DNA of 64,000 bases from Dendrophyllia cribrosa (GCA_024195265.1 JAJLRJ010000006.1:27012270-27076269); one strand, 5' to 3'. Positions 8,648 to 18,807 are shown, counted from the stretch's first letter. Numbers and translations are program-made. The notes: generated by a model not told the origin, from the letters alone.

Positions 8648-9907
8648 TTATTTCTGAACCGCCTGCAGCTGTCTGTCCATGATATTCATCTGTGAGTCAC
8701 TGATGGTGTAGATGTGGCAATCCACGTTTCCAGAGCCGGAGGTTGTTCTTTCAATCTTAAGGTGCACGCCGTCCTTTGTGTTGACTAGGCGTTGGACATT
8801 ACCGTGTAGAGTTGTATCAGCCATTGATCTAAGATCGATCAAGAGGCCGAACTTGTTGCCCGTAAGATATTTGGTCAGGTTCATGTTGGGTCTGCCACCA
8901 CTCTTACTTTTATTCCCGAAGAATCGGCTGATTTCTTTCCACATGTCACTGCCATCGATGCCGTTGTTTTAAACCCTGTTTGGAGAGCCGTTTATGGTTA
9001 CATTCACTTTGGTGATGTCGGGGTTGAAGTATTTTTCAGAGTCCCTGGCGCCTGGCAAGTAGGGATCGATAAAAAGCAGAAGAATGGCCTTGAGCGATCT
9101 GCTCTGCTGGTTCACCCGAAGATTCAGCCTAGCGTCTGAGCCTTTCGCAAATGTCACAATCTCTTCTCGCTTTATATGGTCGTAGGCGAATGCCTTTCCG
9201 CTAGAGTAAACGCTCGTTGCCTGGTCAGCCAGTTCTTTGCTGCGGATCGTCTCGTACTCAAACTGGATATTAGTCAACTTATATACAAGCTTACTTGCAT
9301 CCGAACCTCTTACAACTTGAATTGCCCCTGCAAGTGTTAAGTCGAACTTAAGATCGTTGTAGAGTGCCTGTGGGTACAAAACACCGTGGTCAGTCAAAAT
9401 CTGGTGGTCCAGATTGATACGGTATTTGTTTTTGAAAATGGTCTCCAGCTTATCTTCTGCAGCCACACCAGATCCGATCTTCTTGTTGGCGGAGCCAGAG
9501 CGAATCTTGCACAAATCCACACTCTGGATGCCCTCCGGCAGCATGTTGTCGCGCCCATCAATAGAAAGGAAGAGATCCTCAAATATTTTTTAATTGTCAT
9601 AGCCAACGGTGTCCTGGACAGGGCTGCCGGCAAATATCACAAAGAGTCTGTCAACAAGCGCCCGAGAAACATTCTGGACGAGATAGTTGTTTGCCTCACC
9701 GCCGGTAAGCTCGATGTTAAAAATCAAGGCAAGCGAGCCTGGCACAATAACCTCATGTTCGGACAGCTTGGGCACCGAAACGTAGAGGGTCTCGCCGGGC
9801 ATTGCCTCAGAGCGGTCAAATGTGATGCGCTTTACGGTGCGTTCTGCTTTAATTGCACCAAGAGTCTTCTCGTTGTGCGTGGGCAGGAGGTTTGGTTGTA
9901 CAGCCAT
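8648..9907 (-). pseudogene. Major capsid protein (double-jelly-roll type candidate), EVE-A, broken
   Basis: Start at 9907 (MAVQPNLLP). The frame is collinear with the intact 416-residue EVE-B capsid at 59483 and highly similar to it. Two in-frame TAA codons (9590-9592 and near 8969) interrupt it, each at a position that is Tyr in EVE-B. A distinctive feature is the late segment GRPNMNLTKYLTGNKFGL. The gene is divergent from the coiled-coil gene at 9995, sharing one AT-rich promoter gap. The double-jelly-roll assignment rests on length, synteny with the ATPase and overall pattern, not on a structural comparison. Confidence 0.65.
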
Positions 9908-9908
9908 A

Positions 9909-9913
9909 GAATA

Positions 9914-9965
<52 letters not shown>
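9909..9965. repeat. (TA)n expansion in the divergent capsid/coiled-coil promoter
   Basis: About 55 bp of TA between the capsid start (9907) and the coiled-coil start (9995). In EVE-B the same gap has only short TATATA boxes facing each way. The array appears to have grown from the late promoter box. Confidence 0.85.
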
Positions 9966-9967
<2 letters not shown>

Positions 9968-9994
9968 AAAAATAAATATATACTTTGTTACAAC

Positions 9995-11389
9995 ATGGCA
10001 GAAGGCGGCAAGTTTGATATACCTGGTGAGAATAAGAATCCAGTGCTTGACAAAGCCTTAGACAACGATGGCGAACAAGAAGTTGACACAACAACCTTCT
10101 TTGAACCAGGCGGCTTATCCACCCCATATCACGGTGGTGAAGAGCATGAAATGTCTGGATTGCCTCGCGAGCAAAGCGGGCTACCAAGCGCTTCTAAAAC
10201 CGAACCTCTGCTTGAGGGCGACGAGTTAAGTCGGCGTTTTCAACAAACAAGGCGAAATTCAGCTTGGAACGACCTAACAGAAATGTTCCGAAATGCTAAC
10301 AAACAAGCCATCGAAACGTTTTACGAAAAAGATAAAAAAGGAAACCCAAGGCAGTACGCTAAGATGGTTGGTAGAGGAAAAAAGGTATATCCCCTGTTTA
10401 CACAAAGTACTGTAACACGGCAACTTAGGGAAAATCCACAGCTTTCACAAGAAATCAAAAGCTATCTTAGAAAGTCAATGCTTGATCAGATGAAAGACTT
10501 TCAAGCAGAACGAGACAAAAATCAACAAGAACTGCAAGCAAAACAAAAGCAAAAACAACAAATGGAAAAAAACGCTTGTAGATGAAACAAGATTCGTCAA
10601 AGTATGGACGAACTTAGAAATCAGATAAAACATGCTGATGACCAGATTCAGGATCTTGAAAATCAACATGGGACACTGAATCTAGAAGAAATACAAAGGC
10701 TGAAAGATGAAAAGAAACATCTTGAATCTGGCCATCAAAATAAAAGAAAACAACTGTTACAGCTTCAGAAAACAGCAAAACAAGCAGAAAAAATACAAGA
10801 AGTTATCAATAAACTCACGGTTGATAATGATAACATAAACAGGAACATAAATGAACTTAGTGTAAAAATAGACTCCAAAAAGACACTTGACGAACTGAAA
10901 CAACAAAAAGAAGAGCTTGAACAACTAAACGCTGAAGACAGACGCGTGATAGACGCTGAGGACACTTCCCCCTCTGACAGAGAATCCGCAGAAGCCCGAG
11001 TTGCAGTACGTGATGAAGAGCTGGCAAGAGTCAATACACAAATTGAGGAGAGAGAAAGGGGCATGCTTTTGAGAGAAAGAATCAAAGAGATATTCAAGAA
11101 ATATGGGTGGATCTTGCAAGTGGTTGTTCTGTCTGCTGGTTTAGTCACAGGGGCTGTGACGCTTTCTGCAATGAATGCCTTGAAAGCGGGGACTAAGGCT
11201 GTTGGAAATGGACTTAAAGAACTGGGGAAGAAGATTGCCTCCATCTTGCCAGGCCTCATCGGCTCGATCGTGAGCTACATCTTCAAAACGGCTGGACAGG
11301 TTTTATTCTTTCTTGGTGAGCATGCTTGGCTGCTAATCCTTGCCGTGGTAGCCTTCTTGGTTGAAAAGACCATCAAACGCAAGCGTTAA
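9995..11389 (+). pseudogene. Coiled-coil virion protein with C-terminal membrane region, EVE-A, one stop
   Basis: ATG at 9995 after ATAAATATATAC. Order: acidic N-terminus with repeated FEPGG/STPY and HEMSGLPRE motifs, a middle globular part, a long coiled coil (about residues 165-370), then a conserved hydrophobic C-terminus. That end starts IKEIFKKYGW and has membrane segments ending HAWLLILAVVAFLVEK. An in-frame TGA at about 10583 splits it inside the coiled coil. The EVE-B homologue is at 57892-59439. The C-terminal region is the most conserved part, suggesting it anchors the protein in a membrane or the capsid interior. Confidence 0.7.
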
Positions 11390-11691
11390 CGCAACCATAC
11401 AACAAAGCCTGCCAAAGCAAGCGCACCCACAGCGACGATTGCCTTGTTTACGTGATGCGGCACGATTTTAGTCTCTTTGGGGGTCTCTGGTGTGGTGTCT
11501 GGTGCGGGATCTGGCGTTGAGGATGGTTTTGCGGGCTTTTCATCCAGACCCTGTGCCTGTGTTGCCTGTTTGTAATTGGGGTTCGATGGGTGGCTGTTTG
11601 GTAGATTTATTTTTGTTGGGCCGCCGTCCATTGGGTGTAGTGAGGCTTTTTTTGTGCCCAGATTACATTATTGCGCAATATAAGAATTAAA

Positions 11692-11716
11692 TTATTATTA
11701 TTATTATTATTATTGT
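11692..11716. repeat. (AAT)n microsatellite inside the EVE-A large virion gene
   Basis: About eight units. On the coding (minus) strand they read as polyasparagine after KLGVN. EVE-B has no such array at this point. The frame is lost shortly after it. Confidence 0.8.
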
Positions 11717-12666
11717 TAACGCCAAGCTTTATCCCTTGCGTTGCCTCCTTAAGATTGTTGTTATACCCGATCACGCTCTCAGTGTTAATAACCATGGGTG
11801 ATGGCATGAGCCAGATTCTTGGAGCTGTCGCAAAGTCTAGGCGCACTTTCGTCTCTTGGATGGCAAGCTGATAACGCTGTACGCTTTTTGAAATGTCGTT
11901 CAGTCTGATAGCATCCTCTAGATGGGTGAGGAATACTCTCTGAGTTTCGAATGCCCGGTCCCTTTTTCCAAGAATGCTGCTGCGGGTTTTGGCTTGTACA
12001 CCCAGAATACAGTACACAAAGGCCTCGATTGACTGATTCATACGCGCGAGCCCTGGCTGTGTTAGCCCTTGTGCGTAATCTGGCACAAAATGCTCGAACT
12101 GGGTGTCCGCGCCATCGTCGTTGCGAACGAAAGCTATTCCATTAGCGCGATAATTAGGGTCGTTTCTGTCAGCCACGCGCTCATCATTAAACAGAGCTAG
12201 ATCGGAATCTGGATAGTCGTAATCGGTAGAGATGTTGCCCTCACCATTAGCGCCAATGTACACATTTCCAAGACTGTGATTTTTGCAGTATGCGAAACGG
12301 AAGTCAGAACTGGGGTCGACACCGAACTCTATGCAAATCTTCTTGTACGCGTCGATGTTGTATTTGTTGTCTTTCTGGTTGAATGTGGGGTCATCTGGCA
12401 AAGCACTGATGCTTTGTTCCCCACTCATCTTGTAGAGTATTCGTCTTGTTGTGAAATAAACGTGAAACCTGTAAAACGACCGGAGATGGGGGTTCAGGGA
12501 GAGACTGGAGTTTTTATCAAACAGCAGGTCACGCGAGATTCCACATCCGGTTGTTGCACACCACAGTGCGAAGTTTAGTTGTTGTGGCCAAAAACTCATA
12601 TGCGGCCCACCGAGCCACTTTCTTCCATATTTCGCGGTTGTGAACTTGATCTGTGCGTCTCTGAAG

Positions 12667-13216
12667 ATTTTATTTTTTATTTTTTTATTTATGCAAAACA
12701 TTTACGTAACAAGCAGATTTAAAAGGTTACAATACAAAGGAATACATGACAAGATGTTACAACAATACACTACACTAGACATTCCGAGACTGGGTTGGCA
12801 TTGGCGATTTCAATTTTTGTTTATAGTCTGAAGCTGCACTAATCATTTAGTAACTCTATATAGTAGTTAACAATATATTTTAAATTATATAATACTTATA
12901 TTTTATTTTACAGAGGGGATTTTTCTAGATGAAATCTACAGTTTAATTTAACTACAAATTCCTCTTAAGATAGGTTTTTCTGTGCTAGTTTTTGGGTATA
13001 GAGGTAATATTTAGCAAAGAGGAGAGTACAGTTTAAGTTATTGGTAATCAGGTCAGTCTTGGAGGTGGAGCTCGTGCCGAAGAGAATTTCCGTTGAGGAT
13101 AAGGAGAAAGAGGTGCCATTTTCTTTGTTAAACCACCTAATAACTTCCAAGAAAAACTCTTTAGACCAGTGACAATTTGAAAAAGTGTGAATAATGGAAT
13201 CATTTTCGCGACAGTG
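12667..13216 (-). mobile_element. 5'-truncated CR1/L2-like LINE inserted in the large virion gene
   Basis: Bounded by a 7 bp target-site duplication TGAAGAT (ends near 12666 and 13217). The minus strand reads a typical RT C-terminal region (HTFSNCHWSKEFFLEVIRWF, then NLNCTLLFAKYYLYTQK) and ends in an A-rich tail. Only the last 550 bp are present, as expected for 5'-truncated target-primed insertion. Confidence 0.8.
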
Positions 13217-13653
13217 AAGATATTTCTGTATTTCGTTGTGAAATAACCAGTTGGCGTGACGTAAATCCTTTGCTCTTCGTTGTGTAAAACAGCGCCAATC
13301 ATCATGTCTTTGGAGATTGTCTTATAAAAATCAACAGCAGGGATTGGCTTTTGTGTATTTCGATTCAACATCAGCTGATATGGGAAACCACCGTCTTGAT
13401 GTAAGCCCAATGCGTTTTTCATGGCTTGAGTCCAATATTTGTGGGCTATTTCTGGAACGAGCGCCCATGGGCCAGGTCCCTCTTTGAAGAGCACTTCTCC
13501 TGTGGCTTTGTGATTATCGCCAAAGTCGACTTGTATTTCAAACTTAGACATATCAGCGCGCGGGAAACGCTTTTTGAAGTCTGAGATCGCCTTGGCTTTG
13601 GCCGCTGCAGAGAGCTTTGCTGCTTCTGGCGTTCTCGACCAGGCCAATTCCAT

Positions 13654-13693
13654 GTTTATATAAATATATTTTTAAAAATGTATTATATACACA
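13654..13693. promoter_or_regulatory. Divergent late-type promoter, EVE-A
   Basis: 40 bp between two divergent starts holds ATATTTATATAAAC on the minus side and TATTATATACACA on the plus side. EVE-B has the same arrangement at 56003-56046. Confidence 0.55.
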
Positions 13694-14340
13694 ATGGTTG
13701 TGTTAACAATCGTCGCGCCTTCGAACCCTCACACAATCTACTTCGATCACGCGCTTCCAAAACCTAGTTACATCCGACTTATCTCTTGTTCACTTTTCAA
13801 TTCGTGCAATACTTTGAAACAAAGAGGAGAAATAACATTGTTTACTAATGGGAGTAAATAGGAACTGTCATGAGGCTTCTTCCAGGGCATTACACTCTTG
13901 AGTATTTGGCAAAAGAATTAAAAAACGTTTTCCGAGATGAAGAGTTTAAATTAGCAATCGAGACAAACTCATCTCTGGGGTCGATGGTCATTTTGAAAGA
14001 ATATGAGGAAGAGGTAAAAATAGACCGCGATCTGTCTGAATTGCTTGGTATAAATGCTAAATTGCTGTACCCAACAACATTCGTCAAAGGATTAACATCA
14101 CCAAGCACTTACTTTATCCACTGCGATCTGGTAGATAAAGAACAAAACCTACTCAATGGGAAGCCTTCGACAGTTTTGGCTCGATTTGATATTCGCGGGA
14201 AGCCATTTGAGAAAGTTTGTTATGAATGTACACAGCAAAACGTCTTGCGCGACACCTCATCTTGTGATTATGTAAATAGCGTGTCTCTATCAGTCAGAGA
14301 CGTAAACAATGACCTCTTTGTTTCAATAACAAGCCCTTAG
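13694..14340 (+). pseudogene. Penton-like minor capsid candidate, EVE-A, broken
   Basis: Starts at 13694 (MVVLTIVAPSNP), after TATTATATACACA. It aligns with the 223-residue EVE-B protein at 55331-56002: N-terminal PHTIYFDHALPKPSYIRL, middle LPGHYTLEYL, and the well conserved STYFIHCDLVDKEQNLLNG. A stop at about 13859 and a small gap separate the first third. The last codons are lost through a frameshift and an inverted duplication at 14325-14365. A beta-rich pattern with a C-terminal ITLSVRD-type strand suggests a minor capsid (penton-like) protein, but no family match can be proven here. Confidence 0.5.
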
Positions 14341-14362
14341 AATTTGAAATTCTAAGGGCTTG

Positions 14363-14365
<3 letters not shown>
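14325..14365. repeat. Perfect hairpin made by inverted duplication of a gene end
   Basis: Arms of about 20 bp (AACAAGCCCTTAGAATTT and its inverted copy) meet at TTTGAAA. The left arm is the original 3' coding end of the penton-like gene in a shifted frame. The right arm is a snap-back copy that replaces the remaining codons. Confidence 0.7.

Positions 14366-14421
<56 letters not shown>
14364..14421. repeat. (TA)n expansion at a late promoter, EVE-A
   Basis: About 58 bp of TA ending ACCCCACC before ATG at 14429. In EVE-B the same start is preceded only by TATATATACCCC. Confidence 0.85.
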
Positions 14422-14423
<2 letters not shown>

Positions 14424-14428
14424 CCACC

Positions 14429-15105
14429 ATGAGTTCTGCCAATGTACTGCCCCCATCGGCTCCGGAATACAGCCATACTGAACCGCTCTACCCAGTATTA
14501 CCAAATGGCGATGACTTTCGTCTAAAAAAATCTCAGACTTGCAAAAAGAGCTTTCATCAGAAGCGGGCTACTATGAGCAGGTCGCAAAAAAATACAAACG
14601 AACCCACTCCATTCTTCACGGTTCAGCTGTTGGCCTTGGTTTCATCTCTGCGGGCTTATCTTCCGCAACCGTTGCCACAGCATTGACCGGAGTTTGAAGT
14701 ATCGCCAACCCGCCATTACCGGGTATCGCTGCTGTTTCAGGGTTTTCATCCGCTGGCATTACTGTATTCAGTAAACGGCTCGAAAGAAAAATCACGAAAC
14801 AAGAAAAGATCTACACGCTCGCCCTTGCTAAACGGAATTCTGTCAATGACTTGGTATCAAAGGCCCCTGCAGACAAGGCCATTAGTGATTCAGAGTTTTC
14901 AATCATACTTCGCGAGGTAGAGAAATATCATGAACTAAAAGGCTTGATTCGCTCTGCTGAAACAAAGGCTACACAACAAAACAGTCAAACTCAAGCGCCT
15001 GATATAGACAAGATCAAAAGCGAGCTTCGCAGAGAAATCAAACAAGAATTTCAAACAAAGATCAATCGTCTCACAGCTGTGTCCAAGTCAGATTTGAAAG
15101 ATTAA
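14429..15105 (+). pseudogene. Virion protein with Gly/Ala-rich membrane region, EVE-A, frameshifted
   Basis: Start MSSANVLPPSAPEY, matching the 228-residue EVE-B protein at 54621-55307. The N-terminal part (to about 14530), a hydrophobic middle, and the C-terminal coiled part (KAISDSEFSIILREVEKYHE to the end at 15105) fall in different frames, so there are at least two frameshifts. The middle is Gly/Ala/Ser rich and probably spans or lines a membrane. The C-terminus is charged and helical. Unknown function; the late-type start and position between capsid-like genes suggest a virion component. Confidence 0.55.
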
Positions 15106-15171
15106 ACTCAGGATTTAATCTACAAATCTTGAGGGAAAAATCCCGAAAAATACAAACCACTATATATAACA

Positions 15172-15393
15172 ATGTCTACTCTCAAAGAAATAATTGCCCT
15201 TCTCCAGGAGGCAAATAAAAGATACGATGGGTTATATCAGAAGTATAAACACTTAAAAACCAGCTACAGCAGTCTTTATCAAGACTATATGAAACTTCGA
15301 AACCAACTACTTTGCCAAGATTGTAAAACACGATGCGAAGAAGAGGAAGAAGGTGGTTGTACCGAACTTTGTAATCTTTGCAGCGCCCCCTAA
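15172..15393 (+). CDS. Small coiled-coil, Cys-tailed protein, EVE-A only
   Basis: 73 residues, intact. The ATG follows CTATATATAACA, a late-type context. The first 50 residues are helical with Tyr/Leu spacing typical of a coiled coil. The tail has CQDCKTRC, a Glu run, then CTELCNLC, which could bind zinc. EVE-B has no counterpart between the matching neighbours, so this is an accessory gene of this copy. No known family recognised. Confidence 0.5.
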   Translation: MSTLKEIIALLQEANKRYDGLYQKYKHLKTSYSSLYQDYMKLRNQLLCQDCKTRCEEEEEGGCTELCNLCSAP

Positions 15394-15414
15394 ATACCGA
15401 ATCGCCCCAACTTT

Positions 15415-15540
15415 GTTGAAAAAAGTTTTTCTGGGGCGCTTCGGAATTTATTTAAAAAAAAAAATGAAAACGGGGCGCTTCGGAATTTATTCATCGAAAA
15501 AATTCTTTTGGGGCGCTTCGCTATTTTGGGGGCGCTTTGT
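15415..15540. repeat. Short GC-rich direct repeats before the VLTF3-like gene
   Basis: Three to four imperfect copies of GGGGCGCTTCGGAATTTATT. They lie between two genes of the same direction. Purpose unknown. Confidence 0.6.
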
Positions 15541-15561
15541 AATGTTCGAGAAGTTTCGTTC

Positions 15562-15595
15562 CCCAATTGAAGATTTGTCATTTCTAAAAATAAAC
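15562..15595 (+). promoter_or_regulatory. Early-type promoter of the VLTF3-like gene, EVE-A
   Basis: CCCCAATTGAAGATTTG lies 30 bp before ATG at 15596. The CAATTGAA core is shared with four other genes of the DNA/transcription class and is absent before virion genes. Confidence 0.6.
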
Positions 15596-16547
15596 ATGAC
15601 GGAGTTGCGACTTACTAAAGCTTATGAGCATTTTATCACGCAACTGTCTATCGTTAGACGTATGGATGAAAAAAAAAATACGAGACACAAATCTCTGTCT
15701 CAGATATTCAACATAAACAAGTCATGCTACGTTCACTCACTGGCAGCGACTACACAACCGAACTTCAGCGCTCACAACTATCAGAGAAGCTCTATAACAT
15801 CTTCAAGGCTCTAAGCTCTCAGTTCTCTCTTAGATCTCTTACAGCAAAACATGAGTTAATCCAACAATACAGCGAGAGAAGGTTTGTTATCATTTCAAAT
15901 AGAACAAACCAAAGGCTAAAATCGTGCCTAGATTGTGGCAGTACATTTTCGCTCGAATGTGATTCAATAGAACTTGTTTGTATAAAATGCGGCTGCATTG
16001 AAATAATAGACGGAACGGTATTTTGTATTGAAGAACTATACAAAAATCTGAGCATGGTAATGAAACCTCGCTCTACTTCAAAATATGCTTTTAATTATTG
16101 TCTAGACAATATACTCGGTAATGTCTCATTGACAAAAATAAGCGACAGTGAAAGGGTTTTATCAGAATTACGGAGTAAAATGGCAAAAAATAGTATTCTT
16201 CCAGAAGAATTAACAATAAGTATTTTGAAACCTTTATTCTGTAGAATCGGCTGTAGTAGTTTATTCAAATATTGTCCTAAATTCTTGTGCGTCATTTCTG
16301 GGAAAACCCCTCACAGTTAAATATAGAACGAAAAGGTCAAATACAGTTTATTTACAATCGAATAAGTAATTACCTACCCAAAAACATTTATTATCCCTTT
16401 ATTATTTACAAAATCTTAGATCTAATTTTACCAGAAGGACCACAACGCGAGATTTTATCTTACATACAACTTCAGAAACCCGCTACAAATCTAAAGAACG
16501 AACGCCATTGGAGGAAGGATATTCTAGATGCAGGCTTGGCTTTCTAA
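15596..16547 (+). pseudogene. VLTF3-like late transcription factor, EVE-A, frameshifted
   Basis: From ATG 15596 the helical N-terminus is followed by a zinc ribbon (CLDCGSTFSL...CIKCGC, about 15930-15995). A C-terminal half with YLPKNIYYPFIIYKILD matches EVE-B 53850-54542. Frameshifts near 15722 and 16310 break it. The zinc ribbon plus following helical region fits the poxvirus VLTF3 family found in nucleocytoplasmic large DNA viruses and some Polinton-like viruses, where it turns on late genes. This copy holds roughly 60 residues in the middle that EVE-B lacks. Its 3' end overlaps the end of the exonuclease gene by about 24 bp. Confidence 0.6.
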
Positions 16548-17686
16548 GAAGGCGTCAAGAAAGTCACTGTCGTCTCCTGTGTTTGGGATCGTTTTTTCTT
16601 GCTTCTTAGGCTTCGACTTTGCAATACGGGGAGGGGTCTGGATTAACTCGCTGATCCTGCTCTGTATGGCAATTCGGTCTTCATGAAAAAATTGAACAGC
16701 CCCTTGTATTTGTGCCAGAAAGTTTGGGTTTTTTGCAACTTTACGAAATTAGTATCGAGTAGATTCCAAGCGAAGTACCCAATCGACTGCCTGCCCTCAA
16801 AGTTGCACTTGGATTGTTCTTTCAAAGCACTTTGCATTAACATAAGACGAATGCGCTCCTCTTTGCGTGCTTCTGGTGAAAATGAGAACCTAACTTTCCC
16901 GTATGAGCACCAAAGATCCTTCTCTGATATCCTTTGCATGATATCCTCGAAAACATCCGGGTGTATATTTCTTGAACCTTTCCTGATAAGGCGAGTTGAT
17001 TCGAAGAAATCACTTGAATACTTTCTGAATATAACACAAACGCCCCATGCAAAGGGGGTTTTATTTTTTAATGCAGGTATTTTACCCTTATTCAGGCTAT
17101 AGTTGTGGGACATGTCTGCCTTTAATATTTCGCTTAAAGAGCACATTCTGAAACATGCGTCTACAAAAAGACCTTCACTGACTCTACTCCCGCTAAGTGA
17201 AAGACCGGTTTGGATTTGGTCGGAATAGTGAGCAGGGACTGAATTTCTTACAATCTGCCGTGTGTGTGGGCACTTGAATTCAAGCAAAACCAAACGATTA
17301 GTATCTGGATAAAGGTAATAACCGTCTGGGCTGCATGTTAGTTTTTCTCGTAACGGGTGGCCCCTTCCAAGACCGATAGAAATCTTTTGACCGAAGACGC
17401 TGACTGAGAACTTTCCTTCAAAGAACTCCCGTACAAGAGGCTCGAATAAAAAGCTCCATGTAATTGCAACATTCTTTGAAAACGAGTTGCTTGGTTGGAT
17501 CTTCTTCCTAAGCATGCTTGTTGGTGTCTCAAAAGGTGATGATGACCCGGTAAGGGCGGAGATCTCAGAGGCTCCGATTGTTTGCATTCTAGCATTCACC
17601 CAGTCTACACTCTTTTGCTTGAGTCCAGTGTCGAGTGTGCCTATAACTTCTTGGAACTCTTTAACGATCTCGCTGTTGTTAATCAT
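16524..17686 (-). pseudogene. YqaJ-type (lambda exonuclease-like) viral recombinase nuclease, EVE-A
   Basis: From ATG 17686 an almost complete nuclease: IGASEISALTGSS near residue 38, FEPLVREFFE, SPDGYY, LLEFKCP and YSDQIQTGL in the order of the PD-(D/E)XK YqaJ fold. The Asp of SPDG and the Glu-x-Lys of EFK are the expected metal-binding residues. Such nucleases resect DNA ends for single-strand annealing in viruses lacking complex recombination. The frame is intact for 340 codons. Near 16730 a frameshift diverts it to a stop at 16643, while the true C-terminus (ending DDSDFLDAFLES) continues in another frame to 16524. Confidence 0.8.
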
Positions 17687-17737
17687 GTTGGTATAAGGGG
17701 GGGGGGGGGGGGGGGGGGTGTACGTTTATTCAATTAG
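17687..17737 (-). promoter_or_regulatory. Early-type promoter of the exonuclease with a G/C homopolymer inside
   Basis: The minus strand reads CTAATTGAATAAACGTACACC, a run of about 20 C, then TTATACCAAC and ATG. In EVE-B the same positions hold only a few C, so the run has expanded between the CAATTGAA-like box and the TATA-like box. Confidence 0.6.
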
Positions 17738-17746
17738 ACATCACAG

Positions 17747-17968
17747 TTACGTACTACCAAAAATAAGCTCAACTAATTGTCTCGGGTCAATTTGTCTCAT
17801 GGTTTTTATGTATTCTGTTGTGATGGAACCGGGAGTAATGTGACCGCCCGTTTCATTAATTCTATTTGGTGTTTGCTGATTAGCAGGAGGTAATGGTGGA
17901 GATATACTATATTTTCTTGGTGCTCTCTTAACACTTTGAATAATAACACCTTTTCTTCCACGCCCCAT
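17747..17968 (-). CDS. Small basic protein at the early end of EVE-A
   Basis: 73 residues from ATG 17968 (MGRGRKGVIIQSVKRAPRKY). The N-terminus is basic, the middle Pro-rich, and the C-terminus (MRQIDPRQLVELIFGS) could form a helix. I chose this start because it follows a full early-type promoter with TTATATATCAAC just before the ATG; an upstream GTG frame would read through that box. EVE-B has a different, zinc-finger gene in this place. Unknown function; DNA binding is plausible from charge only. Confidence 0.5.
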   Translation of the reverse strand: MGRGRKGVIIQSVKRAPRKYSISPPLPPANQQTPNRINETGGHITPGSITTEYIKTMRQIDPRQLVELIFGST

Positions 17969-18009
17969 GTTGATATATAAGCGGTGCGCCAATTCTTCAA
18001 TTGGTGATA
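17969..18009 (-). promoter_or_regulatory. Early-type promoter of the first EVE-A gene
   Basis: The minus strand reads TATCACCAATTGAAGAATTG, then GCGCACCGC, TTATATATCAAC, ATG. The first part is nearly identical to the EVE-B boxes at 51806 and 52377. Confidence 0.65.
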
Positions 18010-18138
18010 CCACCCCTTCAAGTGCTCTATAGGGCTTCGTTTGGGTGGGTGGTGGCCTCCTTGGAAGTTTATGTTTTGCTTGCTCTAATCGGTTGTAGCC
18101 CTAACGATTTTTCCGCTGCGGTAAAGAGGGCGAGACCG

Positions 18139-18367
18139 TAGTAGATAGATCTTACTAGTTCGGGGAAAGCATTTTTAGGGGGGCAAGCAGGCCCCCCACA
18201 AAATCTTAAATGAATGGTTAGTCATCCTTCGTTTTAATGCCCCAGGACCGACTGAAAGGAGGTCCTGGGGCCTTAAAATGAATGATGACTAACTATTCAT
18301 TTAAGGTTCTGTGGGGGTCTGCTAGCCCCTAAAAATGCTGTCCCAGAACTAGTAAGATCTATCTACT
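18139..18367. repeat. Long imperfect palindrome at the early end of EVE-A
   Basis: Arms of about 108 bp (outer end GTAGATAGATCTTACTAGTT) around a 10 bp loop GACTGAAAGG. It starts about 170 bp beyond the first viral gene. It may be a foldback MITE or a terminal/origin structure of the virus. EVE-B has an unrelated palindrome in the equivalent place. Confidence 0.75.
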
Positions 18368-18807
18368 TACGCTATAATTCCCTGGGAATCCTTTAGTGTG
18401 ATGGTCGATTTTGCCAACGTTTTTGGCCGTACAAATGCCAGACATTGCCTCATCTGTTTCTTTACAGTCATCTGAAGGTAATGAGGTTCAGTTTCGGATA
18501 ACTCTTAGATGAAATATTCGTGTCCACTGTGGTTTTGCCGCAGCCAGTCGAATCGACTGTGCCGCTTGAGCGAAGGAAGTGAACGTTAACATGAAGGAGA
18601 CGGGCTTCAATTTGGATTATTGAACGTGAAAGGTATACATTTTAGTAGCACATTGTTTCAGTGGTTCGCCAGCTGAGTTGAAAGATTATTGAACGCAGAG
18701 GCTTTATTTATTATTTTTTTTTTTTTAGTGGCTCGGTGTTTAGCGTTTAATACATTTGTAGTCATAACAATGTATATTAGCGGCTCGGTCGGTCTCCTCT
18801 GTCGATT
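18368..18807. other. Host flank, nothing recognised
   Basis: 440 bp of unique-looking sequence with no convincing open frame, RNA or repeat. Confidence 0.5.

Larger units (their letters stand above)
11386..13653 (-). pseudogene. Large tail-anchored virion protein, EVE-A, split by a LINE and frameshifts
   Basis: Homologue of the gene at 56047-57887. It starts at 13653 with the segment shared at residue 52 of EVE-B, so the Gly/Pro-rich N-terminus is absent here. The frame is cut at about 13216-12667 by a truncated LINE. It resumes (RDAQIKFTTAKYGRKW) and runs to a polyasparagine stretch from an AAT repeat at 11692-11716. It then shifts frame into a Pro/Thr-rich linker and a C-terminal membrane anchor (VNKAIVAVGALALAGFVVW) ending at 11386. 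The role is inferred as structural. It overlaps the end of the coiled-coil gene tail to tail. Confidence 0.65.

Noticed and set aside
9386..9994. Plus-strand reading frame antisense to the capsid gene, continuous with the coiled-coil gene
   Set aside because: It is the shadow of the capsid gene joined through the TA array; the ATG at 9995 with its own TATATAC box is the real start.
8387..10585. In-frame TGA and TAA codons considered as reassigned stops or selenocysteine
   Set aside because: They replace different residues (Tyr, Asp, Arg and others), are mixed with frameshifts, and EVE-B has sense codons there; simple decay explains them.
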